Numbered from the stretch's first letter, positions 17,819-27,452 are shown. The stretch: 64,000 nucleotides of DNA from Chitinophaga pinensis (GCA_943333125.1 CALQSB010000001.1:1-64000), one strand, 5' to 3'. A program made the numbers and translations. Notes: generated from the letters alone by a model not told the origin.

Positions 17819-19036
17819 ATGTTGAATCTGCCTATTTATTTAGACAATAACGCTACCACTCCAATGGATCCGAGAGTGTTAGAAACAATGACTCCTTATT
17901 TTTTGAATCATTTTGGAAATTCCGCAAGCAGAAATCATCCTTTTGGATGGGCTGCAGAAGAGGCGGTGGATTATGCCAGAGAGCAAGTTGCCAAATTGAT
18001 TGGAGCTGATCCCAAAGAAATTATTTTTACTTCAGGAGCCACAGAAGCAGATAATCTGGGCATAAAAGGCATATTTGAAATGTATGCCAGTAAAGGAAAT
18101 CATATCATCACCGCTACAACAGAACACAAAGCGGTACTTGATACCTGCAAGCATATTGAAAAACAAGGTGGAGAAGTTACTTATCTGGAAGTTAAACCTG
18201 ATGGATTAATTGATTTAGCCGAATTGGAAGCTGCCATCAAACCCACAACAATTTTAATAGCCATAATGTATGCCAATAATGAAATTGGTACGGTTATGCC
18301 TATCAAAGAAATCAGTGCTATTGCCCGTAAACATGGTGTACTGGTTTTTACTGACGGTACTCAGGCAGTTGGAAAAATTCCGGTTGATGTAAATAAAGAT
18401 GGCATCGACTTAATGGCTTTTACTGCACATAAAATGTATGGTCCAAAAGGCGTTGGTGCGTTGTATGTTCGCAGAAAAAATCCCAGAGTAAAAGTTACTG
18501 CACAAATAGATGGTGGTGGACACGAGCGAGGCATGCGCAGCGGAACAATAAATGTACCAGGTGTAGTTGGCTTTGGTAAGGCCTGCGAATTGTGCATGAA
18601 TGAAATGGAATCAGACACGAAACGCATTGTAAAATTAAGAGACAAGCTGGAGGCTTCTTTAATAAAAATCGAAGAATCTTATGTTAATGGAAGCGTAACC
18701 CACCGTTTACCGCATGTTGCTAATATTTCTTTTAAACATGTAGAAGGAGAAGGGCTTTTGATGGGCTTTAATAAAAATATTGCTTTAAGTTCAGGATCTG
18801 CCTGCACTTCAGCTTCTCTTGAACCTTCTTACGTGTTAAAAGCATTGGGCTTAGGTGATGATCTGGCTCATAGCTCACTTCGTTTTGGATTGAGTAGATT
18901 TACCACAGAAGAAGAAATAGACTATACAATAAAAGCAATCACCGACACTGTTCTTAAATTAAGAGATATGAGTCCTCTTTGGGAAATGTATAAAGAAGGA
19001 ATTGATTTAAATTCAATAGAGTGGGCGGCACACTAA
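17819..19036 (+). CDS. iscS: Cysteine desulfurase (IscS/NifS type)
   Basis: A PLP enzyme that takes sulfur from cysteine and loads it on IscU. The 405-residue protein begins IYLDNNATTPMDPRV, has the cofactor lysine in FTAHKMYGPKGVGALYVR, His in ATTEHKAVLDTC, and the active-site cysteine loop SSGSACTSASLEPSYVLKAL. This long loop and the length are typical of group I desulfurases. It is first in the iscS-iscU-iscA cluster. A small hairpin follows at 19051-19068, before iscU, and may tune expression of the later genes. Confidence 0.96.
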   Translation: MLNLPIYLDNNATTPMDPRVLETMTPYFLNHFGNSASRNHPFGWAAEEAVDYAREQVAKLIGADPKEIIFTSGATEADNLGIKGIFEMYASKGNHIITATTEHKAVLDTCKHIEKQGGEVTYLEVKPDGLIDLAELEAAIKPTTILIAIMYANNEIGTVMPIKEISAIARKHGVLVFTDGTQAVGKIPVDVNKDGIDLMAFTAHKMYGPKGVGALYVRRKNPRVKVTAQIDGGGHERGMRSGTINVPGVVGFGKACELCMNEMESDTKRIVKLRDKLEASLIKIEESYVNGSVTHRLPHVANISFKHVEGEGLLMGFNKNIALSSGSACTSASLEPSYVLKALGLGDDLAHSSLRFGLSRFTTEEEIDYTIKAITDTVLKLRDMSPLWEMYKEGIDLNSIEWAAH

Positions 19037-19050
19037 AATTTAAAAAGCTT

Positions 19051-19068
19051 GCCCCGAAACCTCGGGGT
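19051..19068 (+). other. Hairpin between iscS and iscU
   Basis: CCCCGA (19052-19057) pairs with TCGGGG (19062-19067) around the loop AACC. There is no T-run directly after it, so it is unlikely to be a full terminator; it could protect an RNA end or weaken read-through. The region between it and iscU (19069-19139) is a stretch of A/T-rich sequence. Confidence 0.5.
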
Positions 19069-19139
19069 GAAAATTAAAAAACCGATTTAGAATAAATAAT
19101 TATCAAATTAATTAATTTTCAAATTTTCAAATTAATAAC

Positions 19140-19559
19140 ATGGCATATTCAGAAAAAGTAATCGATCATTATCAGAATCCAAAAAATGTTGGAACCTTGG
19201 ACAAATCAAGTAAAAATGTTGGAACCGGACTTGTAGGTGCTCCTGAATGCGGTGATGTGATGAGATTACAAATTGAAGTGAATGGCGAAACAGGTATGAT
19301 TACTGACGCTAAGTTCAAAACCTTTGGTTGCGGATCTGCAATTGCTTCTTCTTCATTGGCTACAGAATGGCTGAAAGGCAAAAGTGTTGATGAGGCGTTG
19401 AAGATAGATAACATGACTATTGTAGAGGAACTGAATCTTCCTCCTGTAAAAATTCACTGCTCTGTATTGGCTGAGGATGCTATTAAAGCTGCAATTAACG
19501 ATTACAGAGAAAAAAATGGAATGGAAAAAATAAAGTTTGAAGAAAGTGTGGTTCACTAA
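19140..19559 (+). CDS. iscU: Fe-S cluster scaffold protein IscU
   Basis: The 139-residue scaffold receives sulfur from IscS and iron to build [2Fe-2S] clusters. It has the three conserved cysteines in APECGDVMR, FGCGSAIASSS and KIHCSVLAEDA, plus the Asp two residues after the first Cys. The LPPVK motif recognised by the HscA chaperone is present (LNLPPVKIHCS), although no hscA or hscB is in the window. It sits 12 bases before iscA. Confidence 0.96.
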   Translation: MAYSEKVIDHYQNPKNVGTLDKSSKNVGTGLVGAPECGDVMRLQIEVNGETGMITDAKFKTFGCGSAIASSSLATEWLKGKSVDEALKIDNMTIVEELNLPPVKIHCSVLAEDAIKAAINDYREKNGMEKIKFEESVVH

Positions 19560-19571
19560 TCCTGTTTTAAA

Positions 19572-19922
19572 ATGATAGCAACAGACAATAGTATATACAT
19601 AAGCGACAAAGCAAAGCTAAAAGTTCATCAGTTGATGAAAGATGCTTCTGTGGATGGTGATGCGTCTTATTTTCTTCGTGTGGGCGTTGTAGGTGGTGGA
19701 TGCAGCGGGTTAAGTTATAAGCTTGATTTTGATAATGAAATAAAACCAATGGATCAGGTGTTTGAAGATAAAGGCATAAAAATAGTAACTGATCTTAAGA
19801 GTTTTTTATATCTCGTTAACACAGAACTTGAATTCAGTGATGGATTAAATGGTAAAGGATTTTATTTCAATAATCCTAATGCCAGCAGGAGTTGCGGATG
19901 CGGTGACAGTTTTGCCGTTTAG
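19572..19922 (+). CDS. iscA: A-type Fe-S assembly protein IscA/HesB
   Basis: A 116-residue carrier or scaffold for Fe-S clusters. The three conserved cysteines are in GGGCSGLSYKL and SRSCGCGDSFAV. It ends the isc cluster. A C-rich repeat motif begins 3 bases after its stop codon. The cluster lacks iscR, hscA, hscB and fdx, which is common in Bacteroidota, where other assembly systems such as Suf are often also present. Confidence 0.93.
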   Translation: MIATDNSIYISDKAKLKVHQLMKDASVDGDASYFLRVGVVGGGCSGLSYKLDFDNEIKPMDQVFEDKGIKIVTDLKSFLYLVNTELEFSDGLNGKGFYFNNPNASRSCGCGDSFAV

Positions 19923-20233
19923 ACGGCCCCCCTCAATCCCCCAAGGGGGAAGTTGATTGTGTTTTGTTGGGTAGCCACGAATCCATGAATTGTTTTTTTA
20001 CCGCATACAAAAGAGAAATATGAGTTTTCGCAGCGTTTAATTGCGTTACTCTTGTTTTACCCCAAGGTTTAGGTCAGACTATTTTATATTCATAATTTTT
20101 ATTTTACTACTATACAGCTTATACCTTATATCTAGCTTATTTAGCCTATCCATCTTTTCCAACAAGTACAAACTCTAATAAAAAAGAAAGCCACCAAATT
20201 GGTGGCTTTTCTGTTATAGATAAATTATTTCGA
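19923..20233. repeat. Gap with three repeat modules and a terminator
   Basis: The 311 bases between iscA and the M43 protease hold no gene I can support. They contain a C-rich inverted motif (GCCCCCC then TCAATCCCCCAA then GGGGG; about 19926-19951), also seen at 55991 and 56334. Further along is the 16-base word ATATGAGTTTTCGCAG at 20018-20033, repeated exactly at 39113-39128. A degenerate AGCTTAT/CTTATC series at about 20115-20155 resembles 39160-39215. The terminator of the protease gene is at 20184-20215. Confidence 0.7.
20184..20215 (-). terminator. Terminator of the M43 protease gene
   Basis: AAAGCCACCAA (20187-20197) and TTGGTGGCTTT (20199-20209) form a near-perfect palindrome. On the minus strand the hairpin is followed by TTCTTTTTTATTAG, a good T-run directly downstream of the protease stop codon. 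Confidence 0.85.
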
Positions 20234-21223
20234 TTAAGGCTGAGCGAAAGTTGTTCTTCCTCCTCCAGTTGCAAATGTAGCCAGCATTCTTGTTTTCTGA
20301 CCAGCAGAGAACATATACATACAAGCATCATCTGTGTAATCCATATAGTTCATTGTCATTTCGATTGGTGTACCTGTACAAGTTGATTTATGACCAGATG
20401 CAGGGCAACCATAATTAGCCGTGTTGTGAGTAGGAGTATCTCCAACTAAATCACTTCCGCAGGTAGCATCACCCCAGATGTGACGAAGATTTAACCAATG
20501 ACCTACTTCATGAGTGGCTGTTCGTCCTTTGTTGTATGGAGCAGAAACTGTTCCTGTTGAACCAAAAGCATTGTTATCAATTACAACGCCATCAGTTGTT
20601 GAACTTCCTCCAGGGAATTGAGCATATCCTAAAATTCCTCCGCCTAAATTACAGCACCATAAATTCAAACTGGTTGTTGGACTTGTTGGATTCAAACCGC
20701 CGCTTGCTGTTTTTTTAACAGCATCATTAGTGGTCCAACTAGATTTTGTCGTTACTTTTCTGATTGTTTGGCTTAAAACAAAACGAATGTTGGTATTGCC
20801 GGAACGAACAGCCGTAAAAATTGAAGGAGTTAAATTGTAATCTGTATTTGTAGCAGCAAAATCTGCATTCAAAACTGCAATTTGAGAAGCGATTTGTGCA
20901 TCAGAAATATTTTCTGCAGTTGTTTTGTATAAAACATTTACTACAACAGGGATTTCATAAACACCATTTACAAGCCTTGCCATATCAGGATTGCTGGCAA
21001 ATCTTTCCGTAGCTTCTTCAATGGCTTGCATTCTGCCAACTAAAGAAGGATCTTCTTTTAATTGTCTCTCTAATACTTCATAGGAAGCGCAATGGCGGCC
21101 AAATGATGCAGGAGCATCAGCAACAACGTTATTCAGGTCAGTGCCGGTTTCATTGATAGAATTTTTCTGGCAACCAATAGCAAACATGGTTAAACCCATA
21201 AAGTACAATAGTGTTTTTTTCAT
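20234..21223 (-). CDS. M43-family zinc metalloprotease (lipoprotein)
   Basis: A 329-residue exported protease of the pappalysin/cytophagalysin family. The lipobox places a Cys at residue 18 (FAIGC). The zinc site HEVGHWLNLRH occupies residues 238-248 with catalytic Glu239, and the Met-turn MNYMDY follows at about 291-296, as expected for metzincins. Many cysteines suggest disulfide bonds. It lacks the C-terminal sorting domain of type IX substrates, so it is likely held on the membrane by its lipid. It stands alone with its own terminator. Confidence 0.93.
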   Translation of the reverse strand: MKKTLLYFMGLTMFAIGCQKNSINETGTDLNNVVADAPASFGRHCASYEVLERQLKEDPSLVGRMQAIEEATERFASNPDMARLVNGVYEIPVVVNVLYKTTAENISDAQIASQIAVLNADFAATNTDYNLTPSIFTAVRSGNTNIRFVLSQTIRKVTTKSSWTTNDAVKKTASGGLNPTSPTTSLNLWCCNLGGGILGYAQFPGGSSTTDGVVIDNNAFGSTGTVSAPYNKGRTATHEVGHWLNLRHIWGDATCGSDLVGDTPTHNTANYGCPASGHKSTCTGTPIEMTMNYMDYTDDACMYMFSAGQKTRMLATFATGGGRTTFAQP

Positions 21224-21476
21224 AACATTCGTTTTAGTTAAAAATTAGAAATTGGAAGTTAACGATTTAATAAAATCTGCCAAAAAAAATTGTCGAAATA
21301 ATTAAAAATAATTCACTCAAAAAGAAGCAAAGTTTAATTGTGGGTGATTATTTTGATAAATCAAGGACAATTTTAATTCTTTGGAGGTGCCATATTGATT
21401 GATATTTTTCATAAAATAGACAAGGCTTTTTCTTTGGTTTCTTTTTTAAGGGTTAAATTGCGGTACTTTAAAAATT

Positions 21477-22199
21477 ATGTGGAGTATTTGCAAAAAAGAA
21501 ATCAATCAGTTTTTCAGCAGTCTGACCGGCTATATAGCTGTAATCCTTTTTTTGCTGATCAATGGCATGTTCCTTTTTGTGTTACAAGACTCCAGCGTAC
21601 TGGAATATGGCTATGCCACCCTCGATAAATTCTTCGACCTTGCTCCCTGGATTTTTCTTTTTTTGGTGCCAGCTGTTGCTATGCGTTCTTTTTCAGATGA
21701 ATTCAGAACAGGGACTTTTGAAATTTTAAAAACCAAACCGCTGACTTCATTTCAAATTACTTTGGGTAAATATTTTTCTATTCTTATCGTTATTTTATTT
21801 TCATTGATTCCTACGTTTCTTTATGTTTATACTATTAAATCGTTAAGCTCTACCGGGGTCATTGATTCGGGTGGTATTATAGGAAGCTACATCGGACTTT
21901 TCTTGCTGAGTGCTGTATTTTCTGCGATCAGCCTTTGTTGTGGAAGTTTTACTTCCAATGCAATCGTTTCATTTTTATTAAGTGCCTTTGCCTGTTTATT
22001 ACTTTACTTCGGATTTAATGCCATTAGTCATCTTGCCTTTTTTACAGGTCATGCAGATTATTATATCGAGATGTTTGGAATAGATTTTCATTACAAAAGT
22101 ATAAGCAGGGGCGTACTCGATAGCAGAGATGTTATTTATTTTTTCAGTTTGATTATAATGTCTCTTTTTATCACCGAAAAAAAACTTCAGCAAAAATAA
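21477..22199 (+). CDS. gldF: Gliding motility ABC transporter permease GldF
   Basis: A 240-residue protein with six hydrophobic segments and the ABC-2 permease pattern. The early part MWSICKKEINQFFSSLTGYI and the EFRTGTFEILKTKPLTSFQI loop match GldF of gliding Bacteroidota. GldF works with GldG and the ATPase GldA in an ABC transporter required for gliding in Flavobacterium; the ATPase gene is not in the window. It is directly followed by gldG with one base between them, so translation is probably coupled. Confidence 0.92.
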   Translation: MWSICKKEINQFFSSLTGYIAVILFLLINGMFLFVLQDSSVLEYGYATLDKFFDLAPWIFLFLVPAVAMRSFSDEFRTGTFEILKTKPLTSFQITLGKYFSILIVILFSLIPTFLYVYTIKSLSSTGVIDSGGIIGSYIGLFLLSAVFSAISLCCGSFTSNAIVSFLLSAFACLLLYFGFNAISHLAFFTGHADYYIEMFGIDFHYKSISRGVLDSRDVIYFFSLIIMSLFITEKKLQQK

Positions 22200-22200
22200 T

Positions 22201-23907
22201 ATGAAGTTTATTTCAAAAATATTAAACAGTCGATGGGGCATTTTTTTAATGCTTGCTTTTTTACTGGCTATAAATGTAGTTGCATCCTTATGGCACAGCA
22301 GGATTGATTTAACTGATGAGAAAAGATTCACCCTAAGCAAGGGAACCGAATTATTGCTTAATAACATCGATGAGCCAATAACCATAGATGTTTTTTTAAA
22401 AGGGAACTATCCAAGTGGGTTCAAAAAACTGGCTTCCGCTACAGAAGATTTGCTGAGGGAATTCAAAGAAGTAGCTGGTAATAAATTAAAATACCGGTTT
22501 ATTTCGCCAGAAGATATCCTTGCAGGTACTACGGTTAGTTATGCCGACACACTTACCTCAATGGGTTTACTGCCCATTAATTTAACGGCACAAAAAAAAG
22601 ATGGACAGGAGCAACAGAATGTTTTCCCAATTGCATTGCTGCATCAAAAAGACAAAATATTTCCTGTTGAAATTTATAAAGGAAAAACACCTATCGTAAA
22701 CGTAAAGGAAGTAAATAATGCAGAAGCGCTTCTTGAATTCAACATAGCTAATGGAATTGCAAAGCTGAATCAAAAATCAAAAATAAAAATAGCCTATGCT
22801 ATCGGAAATGGTGAGCCGATGGATTACAGTGTTTATGATCTTGCCGAACAAACGCTTAAACCTGATTTCGATTTATCGTTAATTGATATCAATCAACAAC
22901 CCTTTATCAGTCCTGAATTTAAATCACTGATACTATTAAAACCTAAACTGTCATTTACAGAAACAGAAAAACTAAAGATTGATCAATATGTGATGAATGG
23001 CGGGAAGTTGCTTTTTTTTATTGACAGACTCAATGCAGAAATGGATAGTCTTCAGATAAAAAATGAAGTTGTTGCTTACGACCGCGATTTAAATTTAAAC
23101 GATCTGCTTTTTAAATATGGAGTAAGGGTAAATCCAAATCTAATCATGGATTTACAATGCGATTATCTTCCTTTTGATATCAATGGTAATGGGCAATTCG
23201 AATTGCTTCCCTGGAATTATTTTCCTGTAATAGAATCAGCCGAAAATCACCCAATCAATAAAAATCTTGGATATGTTTCGGGCCGATTTGTAAATTCAAT
23301 CGACATGGTGGAAGCGGAAGGAATTACAAAAACTGTTTTATTACACAGTTCTTTAAACTCCCGAATTATTGCTTCCCCGGCATTGATCAGCGGTAAAGAA
23401 AACAGTACCGCTCCTGAAGATAATAATTTTAAAACGGCTAATATTCCTATCGCTGTATTGCTGGAAGGAAAATTTAAGTCCTTGTTTTCAAACCGGCTTT
23501 CCAATGAAATGAATGATTCATTGAAAGCTCACCATATTGATTTTTTATCGTCTTGCCCAATTGAAAATAAAATGCTGGTTGTTTCAGATGGCGACATTTT
23601 AATGAATTCTGTGGTGAAAGGAAATCAACCTTTGCCAATGGGAATGAATCCTTACACGTATGGCTCACAACGTCAATTTCCTTTTGCTAATAAAGATTTT
23701 CTGTTGAACGCATTGGATTATCTGATTAATGAGAATAATCTTTCCGAAGCCAAAAGCAAAGATTACGCCATCCGATTTTTAGATCCTAAAAAAATTAATG
23801 CGCAAAAAAATTTCTGGCAATTGATGAATATTGTACTACCCATATTCATGGTCATTTTATTTGCTCTGGTTTTTCAATTCCTTCGTAAAAGAAAATATGC
23901 ACGCTAA
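22201..23907 (+). CDS. gldG: Gliding motility ABC transporter substrate-binding-like protein GldG
   Basis: The 568-residue protein has an N-terminal membrane segment (about residues 12-30), a large periplasmic part of the ABC-type uncharacterised-transport fold with RFTLSKGTELLLNNIDEPIT, and a C-terminal membrane segment (about 540-560) before a basic tail FLRKRKYAR. These features match GldG. It forms an operon with gldF upstream and the TerC gene 8 bases downstream. No sign of truncation. Confidence 0.92.
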   Translation: MKFISKILNSRWGIFLMLAFLLAINVVASLWHSRIDLTDEKRFTLSKGTELLLNNIDEPITIDVFLKGNYPSGFKKLASATEDLLREFKEVAGNKLKYRFISPEDILAGTTVSYADTLTSMGLLPINLTAQKKDGQEQQNVFPIALLHQKDKIFPVEIYKGKTPIVNVKEVNNAEALLEFNIANGIAKLNQKSKIKIAYAIGNGEPMDYSVYDLAEQTLKPDFDLSLIDINQQPFISPEFKSLILLKPKLSFTETEKLKIDQYVMNGGKLLFFIDRLNAEMDSLQIKNEVVAYDRDLNLNDLLFKYGVRVNPNLIMDLQCDYLPFDINGNGQFELLPWNYFPVIESAENHPINKNLGYVSGRFVNSIDMVEAEGITKTVLLHSSLNSRIIASPALISGKENSTAPEDNNFKTANIPIAVLLEGKFKSLFSNRLSNEMNDSLKAHHIDFLSSCPIENKMLVVSDGDILMNSVVKGNQPLPMGMNPYTYGSQRQFPFANKDFLLNALDYLINENNLSEAKSKDYAIRFLDPKKINAQKNFWQLMNIVLPIFMVILFALVFQFLRKRKYAR

Positions 23908-23915
23908 TATTTAAT

Positions 23916-24869
23916 ATGGATAAGTCTCAGGTCATATATTTGGTTTTTGGTTTGGTGGTATTATTATCACTGATTATCGACCTTGGTATTTTCAGCAAGA
24001 AAAATCATTTGGTGAGCATTCAATCTGCAGCTTTACAAACTGTTTTCTGGGTTTTGATAGCTATGGGTTTTATGGTATTTATCTGGTTTGAATGCGGCCG
24101 TCAAACTGCCATCGAATATTTAAGTGCTTATTTAATGGAATGGAGCCTGAGTATTGACAATGTTTTTGTTTTTATCATCATATTTTCTGCGTTTAAAGTA
24201 AATGAAATTCACTACGGAAGAGTTTTGTTAATTGGTATTTTGATGGCCATTTTTCTGAGATTGCTTTTTATTACTGTTGGTGTTTCATTGGTTAATGAAT
24301 TTCACTGGATATTATATTTATTCGGACTTTTTTTAGTGTACACTTCCTTTAAAATGTTTACAGCCACAGATGATCAGGAATTCAAACCTCAGGATTCAAA
24401 AGTGTACAAATTTTTAAATAAATATTTACCATTGGTTAACCATGATGGGAATGGAAGATTCATAATCAGAGAAAAGGGCAAGCCAATTTATACCACGTTG
24501 TTTGTAGTGGTAATTTTACTAGGTGCCATAGATTTTCTTTTTGCATTGGATTCTTTGCCTGTGGTGTTGGGGATTTCAAGAAGCAGAATCGTGGTTTATT
24601 CATCCAATATTTTTGCGGTGCTGGGATTAAGAAGTCTATTCTTTTTATTAAGATCTGCTATTTCTAAATTCGATTATCTTCAGCAAGGGATTTCATTTGT
24701 ACTTTTTTTTATCGGAATAAAAATGCTTGCCGAACACTGGATTAATATTTGGCTCGAAAAACAGACTCAGGTATATTTATCTCTCTTAATAATAGTAATA
24801 TCTATATTCGGTTCAATATTATATTCTGTAAAACATAAGAAAAAAGGAACACCCAAAGACATTGAATAA
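23916..24869 (+). CDS. TerC/Alx family membrane protein
   Basis: The 317-residue protein has about nine hydrophobic segments. Conserved acidic residues of the family are in WSLSIDNVFVFIIIFSAF and in FLFALDSLPVVLGISRS. TerC/Alx proteins export manganese or help metal loading of secreted proteins, and some relate to tellurite resistance. There are no other ter genes nearby, so a tellurite role is not supported here. The gene lies inside the gldF-gldG-murF/alr run, which suggests co-transcription rather than shared function. Confidence 0.92.
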   Translation: MDKSQVIYLVFGLVVLLSLIIDLGIFSKKNHLVSIQSAALQTVFWVLIAMGFMVFIWFECGRQTAIEYLSAYLMEWSLSIDNVFVFIIIFSAFKVNEIHYGRVLLIGILMAIFLRLLFITVGVSLVNEFHWILYLFGLFLVYTSFKMFTATDDQEFKPQDSKVYKFLNKYLPLVNHDGNGRFIIREKGKPIYTTLFVVVILLGAIDFLFALDSLPVVLGISRSRIVVYSSNIFAVLGLRSLFFLLRSAISKFDYLQQGISFVLFFIGIKMLAEHWINIWLEKQTQVYLSLLIIVISIFGSILYSVKHKKKGTPKDIE

Positions 24870-24882
24870 AGAAATTTAATTT

Positions 24883-27360
24883 TTGAATTATACCATTTCA
24901 AATATTGCCCTGGTTATTAATGCAAAAATATTGCAGCAACATAATGATGCTGTTATTGATAATATTCTTACAGACAGCCGACGTATTGCTTTCGCTTCTG
25001 GTGCATTGTTTTTTGCTATCAAAGGCCCAAGAAGAAATGGAAATACTTTTATTGCTGAGCTGTATCAGAAAGAAGTAAGAAACTTTATTGTTGATAACAG
25101 CTTTGATTTAAACGATTTAAATCGTTTTCCGGAAGCCAGTTTTATGCTTGTTGATGACGTCTTAATTGCTTTACAAGTTTTTGTAGCTAATCACAGAAAT
25201 CAATTTCAACTTCCTGTTATTGGTATTACCGGAAGTAACGGAAAAACAATTATTAAAGAATGGCTTTTCCAGTTGCTGAACCATTCATTCGATATTGTTA
25301 GAAGTCCGAAAAGTTATAATTCACAAATTGGTGTTCCATTGAGTGTTTGGCAAATCAATGAAAATCATAACCTGGGTATATTCGAAGCCGGAATTTCAAT
25401 GCCCGGTGAAATGGAAAAATTACAAAAAATAATCAGACCAAACATAGGTATTTTGTCATTTATCGGTGATGCACATGCAGAAGGTTTCATTAATACAGAT
25501 CAAAAAATAAATGAAAAATTAAAATTATTTTCTGATGCTGATCTGCTCATTTATTGCAATGAAAACGAAGCGGTGAATAATGGGATCCAGTCATTCTTAA
25601 AGAATGAAAATAAATCACTCAGATTATTTAGCTGGAGCCGGACTTCCACAGCTGATTTGCAGATCACAAAAATTGATAAACAAGCCAGTGCGAGTTATTT
25701 GAGTTGTAATTATAAAGACACTTCATTTGTTTTTTCTATACCCTTTACTGATGAAGCGTCAATCTTTAATGCCATCACTTGTTGTGCTACAATGCTAAAT
25801 CTGGGAATGGAAATTTCATTTATGGCAAATGCTATAAATGAATTGCGCCCTGTGGCTATGCGTCTGGAGTTGAAGCAGGGCATTAATCAATGCGTGGTAA
25901 TCAATGACAGTTACAGTGCCGATATTGATTCATTAAATATTGCCCTTGATTTTTTAGCACAACAGGAATTCTATTCCAGGAAAACAATTATTCTGAGTGA
26001 TATGCTTCAGTCTGATTTGTCAGATGAATTATTATACCCAAAAATGGCCTCATTAATTAAGCAGAAAAAAATAAGCCGTATAATCGGTATTGGTCCTAAT
26101 ATTTCTGCAAATGCCCATTCTTTTGAATGGCTTCCGGAAAAACATTTTTTCGCCACAACTCAGGAATTTATTGATGCTATTCCATCAATGAATTTCAATA
26201 ACGAGGCTATTCTGCTTAAAGGAGCCCGGATTTTTGAGTTTGAAAAAATTGGTCAGATAATAGAGCAAAAACTTCACGATACTATTCTTGAAATTAATCT
26301 GAATGCATTAAGAAATAATTTAAAAATTTATCGCCACCAATTGCACAAAAACACAAAACTGATGGCGATGGTAAAAGCATTCAGTTATGGAAGCGGAAGT
26401 GTAGAAATTGCTAATTTACTGCAACAGGAAGGCGTAGAATACCTCGCTGTTGCCTATACCGATGAAGGGGTTGAACTTAGAAAAGGAGGAATTCGTTTAC
26501 CTATCATGGTGATGAATACAACCGAAGTGGGTTTTGATAATCTAATACGTTATCAACTTGAACCAGAGATTTATTCATTCAAAATTTTTGATGCCTTTAA
26601 AAAATATTTATCGCATAAAAAAATAAATCAATTTCCTGTTCATATCAAGTTAGATACAGGCATGCACAGATTGGGATTCATGTCTCATGAAATAGATGAT
26701 TTGTGCAACCAATTGAAAGATGAAAAATTATTTACCATCAAGTCGGTTTTTTCTCATCTTGTGGCCAGTGAAGATTCTGCTCAGGAAACATTTACCGTTC
26801 AGCAGGGAATCGATTTTGAATTCATGGCCAATAAAATAGCATCAACTGTTGGCTATACTTTTTTAAAACATCTTGCAAATACATCTGCTATTCATTTTTA
26901 TCCTCATCTGCAATTTGATATGGTTCGTTTAGGAATCGGGCTTTATGGTGTGGATGAAAATTTCGCTCTTGAAAATGTAACCACATTAAAAACTACTATT
27001 GCACAAATAAAAAAAATAAAAAAAGGAGACACCGTTGGATATGGCAGAAAAGGTTTGACAGCTCATGATGCCGTAATTGCAACAGTTAGAATTGGATATG
27101 CCGATGGATATCCGAGAGCTTTTGGAAATGGCAATGGAAAGATGCTGGTTAATGGGCAAATGGCTCCGGTTATTGGTAACGTGTGTATGGATATGACCAT
27201 GCTTGATATTACAGGCATAAATACTAATGAAGGAGATGAGGTTATTGTTTTTGGTGAGCAGCTTCCGGTTAAAAAAATCGCCCATTGGGCACATACCATA
27301 CCGTATGAGATCCTCACCAACATTTCACAGCGGGTAAAAAGAGTTTATTTTGAAGAGTAG
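24883..27360 (+). CDS. MurF-like/alanine racemase fusion protein
   Basis: The 825-residue fusion has a MurF-like ligase domain (about residues 1-455) and a fold-type III alanine racemase (about 460-825). The ligase P-loop GITGSNGKT is at 114-122. The racemase has the PLP lysine Lys498 (MVKAFSYGSGS) and catalytic Tyr739 (RIGYADGYPRAFGNG), and should supply D-alanine. The ligase loop that reads DAYNANP in the stand-alone MurF reads DSYSADI here (343-349), so ligase activity is uncertain. The start is a TTG at 24883, because the first internal ATG would delete most of the Mur N-domain. Such fusions are common in Bacteroidota. Confidence 0.93.
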   Translation: MNYTISNIALVINAKILQQHNDAVIDNILTDSRRIAFASGALFFAIKGPRRNGNTFIAELYQKEVRNFIVDNSFDLNDLNRFPEASFMLVDDVLIALQVFVANHRNQFQLPVIGITGSNGKTIIKEWLFQLLNHSFDIVRSPKSYNSQIGVPLSVWQINENHNLGIFEAGISMPGEMEKLQKIIRPNIGILSFIGDAHAEGFINTDQKINEKLKLFSDADLLIYCNENEAVNNGIQSFLKNENKSLRLFSWSRTSTADLQITKIDKQASASYLSCNYKDTSFVFSIPFTDEASIFNAITCCATMLNLGMEISFMANAINELRPVAMRLELKQGINQCVVINDSYSADIDSLNIALDFLAQQEFYSRKTIILSDMLQSDLSDELLYPKMASLIKQKKISRIIGIGPNISANAHSFEWLPEKHFFATTQEFIDAIPSMNFNNEAILLKGARIFEFEKIGQIIEQKLHDTILEINLNALRNNLKIYRHQLHKNTKLMAMVKAFSYGSGSVEIANLLQQEGVEYLAVAYTDEGVELRKGGIRLPIMVMNTTEVGFDNLIRYQLEPEIYSFKIFDAFKKYLSHKKINQFPVHIKLDTGMHRLGFMSHEIDDLCNQLKDEKLFTIKSVFSHLVASEDSAQETFTVQQGIDFEFMANKIASTVGYTFLKHLANTSAIHFYPHLQFDMVRLGIGLYGVDENFALENVTTLKTTIAQIKKIKKGDTVGYGRKGLTAHDAVIATVRIGYADGYPRAFGNGNGKMLVNGQMAPVIGNVCMDMTMLDITGINTNEGDEVIVFGEQLPVKKIAHWAHTIPYEILTNISQRVKRVYFEE

Positions 27361-27411
27361 ACAAAAGGATAACCCGGAATCATTTGGTTTCTGTATCATC
27401 TGAAATCAAAC

Positions 27412-27443
27412 TTTTGAAACGTATTCATCGTCCCTTATCTTTG
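27412..27443 (+). promoter_or_regulatory. Promoter of lspA (Bacteroidota type)
   Basis: A -33 element TTTTG at 27412-27416 and a -7 box TATCTTTG at 27436-27443 are separated by 19 bases, the ideal distance. The start of transcription would fall about 5-7 bases later, near 27448-27450, just before the lspA ATG at 27453. This is one of the best promoter matches in the window. Confidence 0.75.
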
Positions 27444-27452
27444 CTGAATTAT

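Noticed and set aside
23916-24869. Tellurite resistance system suggested by the TerC gene
   Set aside because: No terA, terB, terD, terE or terZ nearby; single TerC/Alx proteins are common metal-related membrane proteins.
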